Assembly: GCA_015056255.1 (NCBI GenBank)
Contig: SVGP01000010.1
Location: 1-64,000 of the forward strand
Direction: 5' to 3'
Length of the DNA stretch: 64,000 nt
Source of the DNA: Clostridiales bacterium
GTDB lineage: Bacteria; Bacillota; Clostridia; Christensenellales; Aristaeellaceae
The position numbers and the translations under genes were made by a program. A model generated the notes under the pieces. The model worked only from the letters and a program-made list of their open reading frames with translations, ran no database searches and had not been told where the DNA came from. Each line of letters starts with the position of its first letter. The stretch's first letter is position 1. Positions 8,236 to 14,175 of this stretch are shown here, piece after piece.

Positions 8236-8841
8236 TCAAGTGATTTTATTGCGTCTGATGAATAGATGCTCGCTTTCCTGTTCGCTTTTCGCGTATTCCG
8301 GGCGGTTCATGCTTTTTTCAGCGTCAAATCCGTCCGGGTAACGTTCTTTCAGCTTATCGATATTCACTTTTCCCGCATATTCGATTGTGGTTCCGATCAA
8401 CTCGCAAAGCAGCTTAAGCGAGCAATATGTATCGTATAAGCTAGCTTGAAGGATCATCGCGTTCTCTTCAAAATTGATCGAAATAAAGCATTTGCCGGCA
8501 AAATGCGCCGTCAGTGCGGCCGCTGTTTCAACGCTTTTACCCATACCATACACGAAAGGATCAAATAGACTGTATATGGGCTTTTTTTCTACCAGACCGC
8601 TCAGTTCTTTTCGAAGCCCAGTCGCTAATTCAGCAAGATACCACATTACATCGCCGATTTCCTCAATCAGCCTTTCTTTGGGTAGCGGTGTTCCTTTTGT
8701 ACTCTGAAACTTATATTTCTTGATCAGATCCACAATTTCTCCGCTTTCACCAATCAAACCCAATAGTCCATTCAAGATTCGATCATGTCCATCCGGGCTC
8801 GTTCGCTGCGCGTATTTTTGATAGATGTTTAAAAACGCCAC
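8236..8841 (-). CDS. MazG-like nucleotide pyrophosphohydrolase
   Basis: The best start is GTG at 8841, with AGGAGG seven bases upstream (201 residues); an in-frame ATG at 8931 would add 30 residues and cannot be excluded. Motifs are GLLGLIGESGEIVDLIKK and EEIGDVMWYLAEL, the paired E..E and ExxD metal ligands of all-alpha NTP pyrophosphatases. Phage MazG-type enzymes adjust nucleotide or alarmone pools. The C-terminal ~90 residues do not match a domain I know. Confidence 0.75.
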   Translation of the reverse strand: MAFLNIYQKYAQRTSPDGHDRILNGLLGLIGESGEIVDLIKKYKFQSTKGTPLPKERLIEEIGDVMWYLAELATGLRKELSGLVEKKPIYSLFDPFVYGMGKSVETAAALTAHFAGKCFISINFEENAMILQASLYDTYCSLKLLCELIGTTIEYAGKVNIDKLKERYPDGFDAEKSMNRPEYAKSEQESEHLFIRRNKIT

Positions 8842-8914
8842 ATTCAATCCTCCTGTAAATTTCCATTGATCCCATTCATCATAGATTGTTGCTCTCACCT
8901 TTGTTACAGAGCCG

Positions 8915-9637
8915 TCATATAATTTCTTCATAATCCCATATGCTGATCTGTCCATCAATTTGGTTTGTCGAATTGTTGCGCTCGTCCTCTTCAATCCGCT
9001 TTGCCGCGCTCAAATAATACTGAATGTCGATTTCGAATCCGGTAGCTTCATAACCCATTCGACTACAGGCGATCAGGCTTGAGCCGCTGCCAACATGCGT
9101 ATCAATAATCCGCCATCCGGGCTCTGCAAATTTGGTGAGTAGCCATTCATAAAGAGCGACAGGTTTCTGTGTTGGATGAATTCGGATTTCATTCAGCTTT
9201 TTGTTTCCTTGGGCAACGCGGCCTTCTTCTATACTTTTACCTTGCATCATTCCGTTCCACATAAACGGAAACAATCGAACGGTTCTGCTAAGATCCGTTG
9301 CTGCGATCTCCGCATCGCTGAAGGTCGATTTGCCGTTGCATTTATCCCATATGATTCGGCCGCATTGAAACGGATAGTCGAAGTAGTTACATCCCCATAT
9401 GATATAGTGCTTGCTCACGCGTATCAGCTCGTTAAAGTAAGTTTTATCAGGTACAGTCCATTGCCGCGTAGAGGGATTGTAAGATCTGAATACACCCGTT
9501 TTGCTGACTTTTTGGCCATAGTAATTTCTTCGCTCCGGGCCGCTATAGTAGGGTGGATCAACGATAGCCAAATCAAAATATTTGTCGGGATAGCGCGCCA
9601 TGCCGATCATGCAATCTTCGTTACGAAAGTCGATCAT
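8915..9637 (-). CDS. Phage site-specific DNA methyltransferase (N6-adenine/N4-cytosine class)
   Basis: ATG at 9637 is preferred, with GGAG upstream; an ATG at 9664 is also open. About 240 residues. Motif IV DPPY (IVDPPYYSG) comes early, and the AdoMet motif I equivalent (DTHVGSGSSLIACSRMGYEATGFEID) is at the C-terminal end, so the order is beta class. HPTQKPVALYEWLL is the usual motif between them. There is no cognate nuclease nearby, so it probably protects phage DNA against host restriction or acts as a regulator. Confidence 0.9.
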   Translation of the reverse strand: MIDFRNEDCMIGMARYPDKYFDLAIVDPPYYSGPERRNYYGQKVSKTGVFRSYNPSTRQWTVPDKTYFNELIRVSKHYIIWGCNYFDYPFQCGRIIWDKCNGKSTFSDAEIAATDLSRTVRLFPFMWNGMMQGKSIEEGRVAQGNKKLNEIRIHPTQKPVALYEWLLTKFAEPGWRIIDTHVGSGSSLIACSRMGYEATGFEIDIQYYLSAAKRIEEDERNNSTNQIDGQISIWDYEEII

Positions 9638-9703
9638 ATGCGCCGCATCTCCAGATACACGCATAATCTGCTGACCGCGTTGATTTTCTTAATAGGCGCC
9701 CGT

Positions 9704-10249
9704 TTATGAACCATCGTAACTCGCAGTTGGTTTAGTTTGATCCATATTGTTTTTTTGAGTCTCTTCACGCCCACGCGCCTCCTTTACTGCATCCCTGATG
9801 CACATCAAGTCGTTCCATATGCTGATTTGAGACATAGCTACCTGATATTCATGTTTTGGAATTTCACGCATCGAGGAAATACCGTATCTGGCGAACACGC
9901 TTTTTCGAATTGCGCCGCTCAGCTTCCGTATGGCTTTGTCATCCTCAATTCGGCGTTTACTAAGCAGCTCGCGCGACTTTGTGCGGATAGCATCCGCAAG
10001 ATACTTCTCCTGCTGTTTTGTAATCGGCGTATTCAGCCGGATCTGTTTTTCGAGCGCTTCCATTCGATCCGTCTGGATCTTCTGCGCAGCCGCCAGCCGA
10101 TCCAATGCCTCGGTGTTATTCCGCATAAAGTGGGTCATTGCTTCAAGCACAGGGGAGAGGATCTCGCGTATCATCTGCCCAATGGCGGCGTTTCCGTCGC
10201 CATTATCGGGAATTAAGTTGGTTTCTTTCTCCATCAGCTCATTCGGCAT
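9704..10249 (-). CDS. ORF6C-like phage protein
   Basis: 181 residues. A helical N-terminal half with a coiled coil (ALDRLAAAQKIQTDRMEALEK) is followed by a ~90-residue part (KYLADAIRTKSRELL, AIRKSVFARYGISSMREIPK, DLMCIRDAVKEAR) typical of the ORF6C domain found at the C terminus of phage antirepressors. No N-terminal Bro/AntA domain is present. It overlaps the DUF3102 gene by 11 nt. It may act in regulation; function unproven. Confidence 0.6.
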   Translation of the reverse strand: MPNELMEKETNLIPDNGDGNAAIGQMIREILSPVLEAMTHFMRNNTEALDRLAAAQKIQTDRMEALEKQIRLNTPITKQQEKYLADAIRTKSRELLSKRRIEDDKAIRKLSGAIRKSVFARYGISSMREIPKHEYQVAMSQISIWNDLMCIRDAVKEARGREETQKNNMDQTKPTASYDGS

Positions 10250-11177
10250 TGATGATCATTCCTTCCATGCGCACTTCAACTGTGTTGATCGCCTTTCTTG
10301 CTCCGGCAGCCCATTTTTCTATTACTTTAAGGGAAGCGTCAAAGTCTTCGCGCTCAGAAAATGCCATTGTAGTAAACTTCCTTCCCATATGCGGTATGCG
10401 AGATACAATCCCGATAAATTGTCCGACAGCCCTTGCAAAGTCCGCTGCTGTCAATTCGTCTGTTACCGTTCGCTCTGCATCGCCCTTCGCAGCCATGCTC
10501 TGTGCGTTCAACAGCTCTGTCTGCACCCGGTCATATTCCTGCTGCTGCTCCTCAATTAGACTTTCAGATTCCCTCAGATCCCGATACAGCCGTTCTCGCT
10601 CACTTAGCAGTTCTTTTGCCTCTTCGGCAATACGGGCGCATTCTTGTCTGTATTTCTCTATTTCCTGATCTTTGACGCGTATACTATCAAGGACATTGTC
10701 GGGGATCTCGGGCGGCTTTGAGGCAAGCTCTTCAGCTTTCGCCTCTGCTTTCATGCGCATTTGCTGCTCGCTCTTGATCTTAGCTTCATATTCTTCTTTT
10801 ACTTTCCTTACCGCATTTTCAACCTCGCGAGCCGTCATGTTCGTTATGTCGTTTTCTTCGATAAAGGTCTGTTCGGTTCCCGAAGGAAGGGAAAGCATCT
10901 TAAAGATCTTGCTCTTTTCAAGTGCAGCCACTTCTGGTGTCTGGCCGAATCTTTCAAAGCTGCGCATCATGTATTGGGCCGTCGTTTCGCTCATGTGCGC
11001 ATTCAGTCTTACCCATTCGGACCATTCTCCGTGTTTCACAAGCTTTTTGGCGTCGATCAATACGCGCCCGAGCTGAAGCATGTTGGTCGCGATGGCTTCT
11101 GAATATAACCTTGCTTCCAAAGCCAATCCTTCAAGCACGCTGATTCGACCGTCATCCCTCATTGCAATTTCGTTCAT
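10239..11177 (-). CDS. DUF3102 phage protein with long coiled coil
   Basis: 312 residues. The first ~110 match the DUF3102 pattern (GRVLIDAKKLVKHGEWSEWV, SETTAQYMMRSFERFG), a helical domain common in Firmicutes phages and plasmids. Residues ~125-230 are an almost unbroken charged coiled coil rich in Glu, Lys and Arg. The C terminus is helical. The role is not known; DUF3102 proteins resemble ParB-related or chromosome-handling factors. First gene after the sRNA-containing gap. Confidence 0.75.
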   Translation of the reverse strand: MNEIAMRDDGRISVLEGLALEARLYSEAIATNMLQLGRVLIDAKKLVKHGEWSEWVRLNAHMSETTAQYMMRSFERFGQTPEVAALEKSKIFKMLSLPSGTEQTFIEENDITNMTAREVENAVRKVKEEYEAKIKSEQQMRMKAEAKAEELASKPPEIPDNVLDSIRVKDQEIEKYRQECARIAEEAKELLSERERLYRDLRESESLIEEQQQEYDRVQTELLNAQSMAAKGDAERTVTDELTAADFARAVGQFIGIVSRIPHMGRKFTTMAFSEREDFDASLKVIEKWAAGARKAINTVEVRMEGMIINAE

Positions 11178-11232
11178 AAAAAACCTCCCGTTTCTTTGAT
11201 TATCCGAAAATCAGAATGAGCTGGCCTTATGC

Positions 11233-11261
11233 TTGCAATATCTCCCGCGTTGTGCTATAAT
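11233..11261 (+). promoter_or_regulatory. Sigma-70-type promoter facing plus strand inside the phage early operon
   Basis: TTGCAA at 11233-11238 and TATAAT at 11256-11261 with a 17-nt spacer. It points against the surrounding minus-strand genes and toward a terminator 45 nt beyond the predicted start, defining a short RNA. Confidence 0.7.
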
Positions 11262-11267
11262 GCAAAT

Positions 11268-11343
11268 GGAAGGTATTGCCCGCAATTGCAAAAACTTCTC
11301 GTTTCGAACCGCTGCCAGCTCCAATGGCCGCGGTTCTTTTTTC
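11268..11343 (+). ncRNA. Candidate small RNA (~75 nt) with own promoter and terminator
   Basis: Predicted to begin about 7 nt after the TATAAT at 11256-11261 and to end at a plus-strand terminator: GAACCGC-T-GCCA (11306-11316) pairs with TGGC-C-GCGGTTC (11325-11336), followed by six T. The hairpin has a T run only in the plus direction. The 5' part includes GGAAGG and the palindrome GCAATTGC region. It lies between the 5' end of the DUF3102 gene and the 3' end of a DUF551-like gene, both on the opposite strand. No coding potential. Confidence 0.6.
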
Positions 11344-11349
11344 AACCGT

Positions 11350-11574
11350 CTAAGTGTTCGTTTTTATGTTCCATGCATCACGGATCCGCTTATAGTCCTT
11401 CGGCGGCTCGGGCGGCGTCATCCAGTGTGTGTAAAAACTATTCTTTCCGATGAGTGTGTGCTGCACGATCATAACACCTTGCCACACATGCCATGCTAGA
11501 ACGCATCCATGAAAATCAGCGTCTTCCATAGTTGGCTTACGCGTCTCCACTTCAATCCAGCTGCTATTGGGCAT
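11350..11574 (-). CDS. DUF551-like small phage protein
   Basis: 74 residues. The pattern SWIEVETRKPTMEDADFHG, VLAWHVWQGVMI and FYTHWMTPPEPP matches DUF551, short proteins frequent in phage early regions, with no known function. It overlaps the preceding small gene by 11 nt. Confidence 0.75.
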   Translation of the reverse strand: MPNSSWIEVETRKPTMEDADFHGCVLAWHVWQGVMIVQHTLIGKNSFYTHWMTPPEPPKDYKRIRDAWNIKTNT

Positions 11575-11806
11575 CTTCGCCTGTCAGCACATAATGGATC
11601 ATGCGCCGTGTTTCCTCTCCGCAATGCTTCATTGCGTCTTCTGCAGTCGGTAATCGGCCGTGTTCCCTTCGAAACCGCATCATGTAGTAAAGACTGAATC
11701 GGTTATGCGGAAACTCTGCCGGATGCTTAGAAGCGCAGATTTTGCATGTGCCGTCTATAGGTGGCGTGATCCTAACGGTTGAAAAAGGAAAGTCTTTATC
11801 AGGCAT
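11564..11806 (-). CDS. Hypothetical small phage protein
   Basis: 80 residues from an ATG with GGAGGTG upstream. Contains a CKIC pair and a later HCGEE, possibly a small metal site, and an Arg-rich helix (YMMRFRREHGRLPTAEDAM). No family recognised. First protein gene downstream of the structured RNA block. Confidence 0.55.
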   Translation of the reverse strand: MPDKDFPFSTVRITPPIDGTCKICASKHPAEFPHNRFSLYYMMRFRREHGRLPTAEDAMKHCGEETRRMIHYVLTGEDAQ

Positions 11807-11814
11807 TTTTACAC

Positions 11815-12126
11815 CTCCGTTTTCCGAAAACGAAGCTGATAGAATGCCTGTTTATGTTTATCGGCAGGATGAAAATAAACACCCTCTTTCAATAAAAGCG
11901 TCCCCGTCTGTCCGGGGTGTCATGCGTTGCTCGCTTCCGCATTGCCACCGTGCGGCCTTAACCGATGCCCACGGGATCGTAAGGCTTACTGTCCCGCCTT
12001 GCATCGGCAAGTCGTTTGTCGAAGCCTCAAAGACCGTTGTTTACAGACGGTTTTTCGTTGCCTGTCATTCCAGGCATAACGGCCCCCACGCAAACAGGGA
12101 ACATGCTTAAACCGTAAAAGCCGTTG
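11815..12126 (-). ncRNA. Hairpin-rich non-coding stretch, possible large structured phage RNA
   Basis: No credible minus-strand reading frame. Reading the minus strand one finds successive hairpins: GCCTG/CAGGC near 12065, AACCGTC... with ACGGT near 12030, GATGC/GCATC enclosing a GGGAC/ATCCC stem near 11950-12010, and CCCCG/CGGGG at 11902-11917. Together with the tRNA-like elements beyond 12127 it forms a ~950-nt protein-free block. Large ornate phage RNAs such as GOLLD and ROOL, which sit in phage genomes near tRNAs, are the first families to compare. The exact ends are not known. Confidence 0.4.
11902..11917 (-). repeat. Short conserved hairpin, copy C
   Basis: CCCCG TCTGTC CGGGG, related to copies A and B further right. 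Relative to them the outer pair is changed from G-C to C-G, a compensatory change, and the flanking TG.CA is kept. Confidence 0.6.
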
Positions 12127-12185
12127 CGCAGGCGGCTGGATTCGAACCAGCGTCCCAAGGCTCTTGCCATCTGAGCTACACCTGC
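12127..12185 (-). ncRNA. tRNA-like element 1: canonical acceptor, D and T arms, no anticodon arm
   Basis: On the minus strand GCAGGTG pairs with CGCCTGC (7 bp with one G-U). Then TA, a canonical D arm (GCTC, loop AGATGGCAA, GAGC) and a T arm (GCTGG TTCGAAT CCAGC). Only 8 nt, CTTGGGAC, lie between the D and T arms where ~23 nt with the anticodon arm are expected. Total 59 nt; no CCA is encoded. It cannot decode in the usual way. Hairpin copy A lies 6 nt upstream of its 5' end. Confidence 0.7.
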
Positions 12186-12191
12186 ATAAAT

Positions 12192-12207
12192 GCCCGTATT
12201 TCCGGGC
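12192..12207 (-). repeat. Short conserved hairpin, copy A
   Basis: GCCCG TATTTC CGGGC with conserved flanks (AAT before, TGCCA after, plus-strand sense). Nearly identical to copy B at 12515-12530. On the transcribed minus strand it ends 6 nt before tRNA-like element 1, suggesting a processing or spacing signal. Confidence 0.7.
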
Positions 12208-12318
12208 TGCCAGACAGAGAGAGCGGCCTCTTGATTGGCTGTCGCAACCGCAATTGCACAGAGCCGTTTGAGGGGTATCGTTCAGGACTTCCTAACCCAT
12301 CCGACTATTCCTTTCATA

Positions 12319-12393
12319 GGCAATGATATTGAACCATCGGTCATTGGAATCGAACCTTTGTCCTTGCAGAATCGAACTGCGCTTCACATTGCC
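12319..12393 (-). ncRNA. tRNA-like element 2: weak, with T-loop-like hairpins
   Basis: A 75-nt segment closed on the minus strand by GGCAATG/CATTGCC (7 bp). It contains GCAG TTCGATT CTGC, a T-arm-like hairpin, and further TTCGATT and TTCAATA words. The internal folding is not a convincing cloverleaf, so this is the least certain element of the array. Confidence 0.35.
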
Positions 12394-12427
12394 ATAGCTC
12401 CAGCTATAGGTGTCCACGGAGAATTGG

Positions 12428-12507
12428 AGAGACAGGAGGGATTTGAACCCTCTCGCATATTCTGCGTATATACACAGACCATCTTTGCGCCATCCTTTGG
12501 CTGTCTC
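12428..12507 (-). ncRNA. tRNA-like element 3
   Basis: Minus strand: acceptor GAGACAG/CTGTCTC (7 bp), T arm GAGGG TTCAAAT CCCTC, and a central hairpin TCTGTG TATATA CGCAGA with a 6-nt loop in place of the 7-nt anticodon loop. The D region (CCA AAGGA TGG) is not canonical. Length 80 nt, no encoded CCA. It may be a diverged or non-decoding tRNA. Hairpin copy B ends 7 nt upstream of its 5' end. Confidence 0.6.
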
Positions 12508-12514
12508 ATGGAAT

Positions 12515-12530
12515 GCCCGTCTTTCCGGGC
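12515..12530 (-). repeat. Short conserved hairpin, copy B
   Basis: GCCCG TCTTTC CGGGC, with the same AAT and TGCCA flanks as copy A (one base differs over about 24). On the minus strand it directly precedes tRNA-like element 3. Confidence 0.7.
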
Positions 12531-12562
12531 TGCCATCATCTTTTCTTGGAGTGTGGAAGAGG

Positions 12563-12645
12563 GGCGGTATACCGGAGTCGAACCGGTGTATCTCGGAGAA
12601 GGAGATGAAGAAATCCAAGCATGCTTCCAACTGCATCAATACCGC
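12563..12645 (-). ncRNA. tRNA-like element 4 with an 18-nt pyrimidine-rich anticodon loop
   Basis: Minus strand: acceptor GCGGTAT/ATACCGC (7 bp), TG, D arm ATGC AGTTGGAA GCAT with the conserved GG, anticodon stem CTTGG/CCGAG, and T arm ACCGG TTCGACT CCGGT. The anticodon loop, 12597-12614, is 18 nt (ATTTCTTCATCTCCTTCT on the RNA strand) instead of 7. It has a central CAU and resembles the anti-Shine-Dalgarno tail of 16S rRNA (CCUCCUUUCU). No CCA encoded. Paralogous to element 5 with compensatory changes in four stems, so the fold is probably under selection. Confidence 0.75.
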
Positions 12646-12679
12646 GCATTGCGCCTATTGATATTGAATTCTAAACATA

Positions 12680-12763
12680 TCGGTACGCCGGATTCGAACC
12701 GGCATTTCCCTAAAGAAAAGGATGAAAAAGAATCGGGCGTGCTGCCGTTTGCACCAGTACCGC
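12680..12763 (-). ncRNA. tRNA-like element 5 with a 20-nt pyrimidine-rich anticodon loop
   Basis: Minus strand: acceptor CGGTAC/GTACCG (first G opposite A), TG, D arm GTGC AAACGGCA GCAC, anticodon stem CCCGA/TAGGG with one G-A mismatch, T arm GCCGG TTCGAAT CCGGC. The loop at 12713-12732 is 20 nt and, like element 4, reads UUC-rich, CAUC, then CCUUUUCUU. Lies directly downstream of the gene at 12792-13079 and was probably transcribed with it. Not a standard tRNA. Confidence 0.75.
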
Positions 12764-12791
12764 ACGCATCAAGTTTTCTTACTCCCGCTTT

Positions 12792-13079
12792 TTATTCGCA
12801 AGTGCAATCATGCTCTAAGCACCATTTAAGCGCAGGCGCATACTTAACAAGCGCAATCACATTGCGTTCGCCGCTCAAGCCACAGCGAAAGACGCAGGCC
12901 TTCCGCTGCCTGTTTTCAGTGGAAAACGAAATGCCAATCTTGCCGTCCCAGGCCGTTTTCTCGCTTTTTCGTTTCGCTGCGCTCCAAACCCGGGCAACAT
13001 TCAAAACGCTGCCCTCCTTCGCAAACGCTTCAATTTCCTTAAGCTGCTCAGGATCCGAGAAGTAAAATATCTTCGCCAT
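12792..13079 (-). CDS. Hypothetical phage early protein
   Basis: 95 residues, SD GGAAAGAC then ATG. No family recognised. It starts KIFYFSDPEQLKEIEAFAKE and ends with a Cys-containing tail (WCLEHDCTCE); basic in the middle. It lies upstream of, and probably in the same transcript as, the tRNA-like array. Confidence 0.55.
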   Translation of the reverse strand: MAKIFYFSDPEQLKEIEAFAKEGSVLNVARVWSAAKRKSEKTAWDGKIGISFSTENRQRKACVFRCGLSGERNVIALVKYAPALKWCLEHDCTCE

Positions 13080-13090
13080 GTCTTTCCTCC

Positions 13091-13303
13091 CTAAATCCTC
13101 ACGCCTGCTTTCTCGCAGCTCTCCTTATACTTGCGCATCTTTGCAGCCAGAAGCTTGCCGATATCCGTCGCAAGCTTCTTTTCTTCCTCTTCATTTACGT
13201 CTTCAGCGCGTACAAAAAGAGGAATAGCAGGCAAAAAGTCCCCGGTCGCCGGATCGCGCAGCGCAGTTACGCCAACCTGGATATATCTTTCCTGTTTCGC
13301 CAT
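13091..13303 (-). CDS. Hypothetical small phage protein
   Basis: About 70 residues from ATG 13303, with AAGGCGGTG upstream. Two strands (YIQVGVTALRDPATGDF, IPLFVRAEDV) and a charged C-terminal helix; typical of small conserved phage early proteins with no known function. Overlaps the stop of the Cro-like gene. Confidence 0.6.
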   Translation of the reverse strand: MAKQERYIQVGVTALRDPATGDFLPAIPLFVRAEDVNEEEEKKLATDIGKLLAAKMRKYKESCEKAGVRI

Positions 13304-13305
13304 AA

Positions 13306-13512
13306 TCACACCGCCTTTGTACTTTCAATGCTTCGATATAATTCGTCGATACTGCAGCCATAAAGGACGGATAACGGAGCCAGTTTCCCTACTTTAGGAG
13401 AAGCAATGCCCGTTTCCCACTTTGCTACAGTAGATCGGTCAATCGACAATTCGCTTGCGACTTTCTCTTGGGTGAGATTCGCTCTGATGCGAAGATCGGC
13501 AAGTTGACTCAT
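13306..13512 (-). CDS. Cro-like XRE regulator
   Basis: 68 residues, essentially one HTH_3 domain (LRIRANLTQEKVASELSIDR, STVAKWETG). First gene of the minus-strand early operon, divergent from the CI-like repressor. Expected to bind the GTGAA-N5-TTCAC operators in the 300-nt gap and shut off the repressor promoter in the lytic phase. Confidence 0.85.
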   Translation of the reverse strand: MSQLADLRIRANLTQEKVASELSIDRSTVAKWETGIASPKVGKLAPLSVLYGCSIDELYRSIESTKAV

Positions 13513-13536
13513 GTTTTCACTCCTTAATGATCCGTA

Positions 13537-13566
13537 TTGCTTTTGTGAATCCTTTTCACGTATAAT
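13537..13566 (+). promoter_or_regulatory. Plus-strand promoter with operator OA, ahead of a 31-codon frame
   Basis: TTGCTT, 18-nt spacer, TATAAT. The spacer is filled by the operator GTGAA TCCTT TTCAC (13545-13559), the same geometry as the repressor promoter at 13780-13808. Confidence 0.65.
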
Positions 13567-13592
13567 AAATGGGTTGAAAAGGAGTTGAGATA

Positions 13593-13688
13593 ATGATGTT
13601 TATCACGTTGAGAACTTCTTCTCGTCCCTCCCGTCCGGGTGATAAAGAAGGTTTATCCATAATCGTATTGCCTTTATTATTTAGGTGA
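13593..13688 (+). CDS. Candidate 31-residue phage peptide
   Basis: An ATG (with a second ATG next to it) lies 10 nt after AAAGGAG and about 20 nt after the predicted start of a repressor-controlled promoter. The frame encodes MMFITLRTSSRPSRPGDKEG followed by a hydrophobic end with SIIVLPLLFR, then TGA. The profile is a basic N-terminal part plus a short hydrophobic tail. No homologue is known to me. It could instead be part of a small regulatory RNA. Confidence 0.4.
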   Translation: MMFITLRTSSRPSRPGDKEGLSIIVLPLLFR

Positions 13689-13697
13689 TATCGAAAT

Positions 13698-13712
13698 CTG
13701 AAATACATTCAC
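13698..13712. promoter_or_regulatory. Operator OB
   Basis: CTGAA ATACA TTCAC, one of four 15-bp sites of form STGAA-N5-TTCAC. It abuts the -10 box of the minus-strand early promoter, so binding would block transcription start. Confidence 0.75.
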
Positions 13713-13741
13713 ATTATACTGAATACTAATCAGAATGTCAA
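13713..13741 (-). promoter_or_regulatory. Phage early lytic promoter (PR equivalent)
   Basis: Minus strand TTGACA (13736-13741), 17-nt spacer, TATAAT (13713-13718): a consensus sigma-70 promoter driving the Cro-like gene and the early operon. Flanked by operators OB and OC. Confidence 0.85.
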
Positions 13742-13749
13742 GGCACTTT

Positions 13750-13764
13750 CTGAAATTTATTCAC
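13750..13764. promoter_or_regulatory. Operator OC
   Basis: CTGAA ATTTA TTCAC, between the two divergent promoters, upstream of the -35 of both. Confidence 0.75.
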
Positions 13765-13779
13765 ATCTGATAAATTCTA

Positions 13780-13808
13780 TTGTAAATGTGAATAGATTTC
13801 ACTATAAT
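13780..13808 (+). promoter_or_regulatory. Repressor promoter (PRM equivalent) with operator OD
   Basis: TTGTAA, 17-nt spacer, TATAAT. The spacer contains the perfect dyad GTGAA TAGAT TTCAC (13788-13802), so the repressor likely controls its own synthesis. Confidence 0.8.
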
Positions 13809-13827
13809 GTGAATGAGGTGAAGATAA

Positions 13828-14175
13828 ATGTTCGCTGAGAGACTCAAACAATTACGCAAAGAGAAAGGAATAACGCAAGTAGAACTCGCGCAGATAATTC
13901 GAGTAGAGCGTTCTTCCGTCGGCAAATATGAGGGAAAAAGTAGGATTATACCGTCAGATGATGTCAAACAGAGAATAGCAGAATATTTCAATGTTAGTAT
14001 TGATTATCTTCTGGGAAGAACAGAGGTCAGAATGTCTGAACAAACACAAAAGCCCACCGTCAAAGACGATGGGCTGGATAATGAGTTGGTCAATCTTCTT
14101 GTAGATCTGTCTCCCTCGGAGGTTCAGCGGGTGCGAGATTTCGTCGCAGGCCTAAAAGCATCTCGTAAAGAGTGA
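13828..14175 (+). CDS. CI-like XRE prophage repressor
   Basis: 115 residues; SD GAGGTGAAG. N-terminal HTH_3 (LRKEKGITQVELAQIIRVER, SSVGKYEGKSRII) and the segment FNVSIDYLLGRTE common to Firmicutes phage repressors; the C-terminal ~40 residues (ELVNLLVDLSPSEVQRVRDF) form a helical oligomerisation part. There is no LexA-type peptidase domain, so induction would not be by self-cleavage. It faces the Cro-like gene across four operators. Its last 86 bases overlap a minus-strand frame. Confidence 0.9.
   Translation: MFAERLKQLRKEKGITQVELAQIIRVERSSVGKYEGKSRIIPSDDVKQRIAEYFNVSIDYLLGRTEVRMSEQTQKPTVKDDGLDNELVNLLVDLSPSEVQRVRDFVAGLKASRKE

Noticed and set aside
12597..12732. Plus-strand SD-like plus ATG words (GGAGATGAAG, AAGGATGAAAAAG) inside the tRNA-like elements
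   Set aside because: Spacing between SD and ATG is too short for initiation and the frames are short. I read them as the complement of the RNA loops.
12235..13065. A 276-codon plus-strand frame over the tRNA-like array
   Set aside because: It crosses five RNA-like elements and the antisense of a phage gene; the composition is that of translated tRNA.
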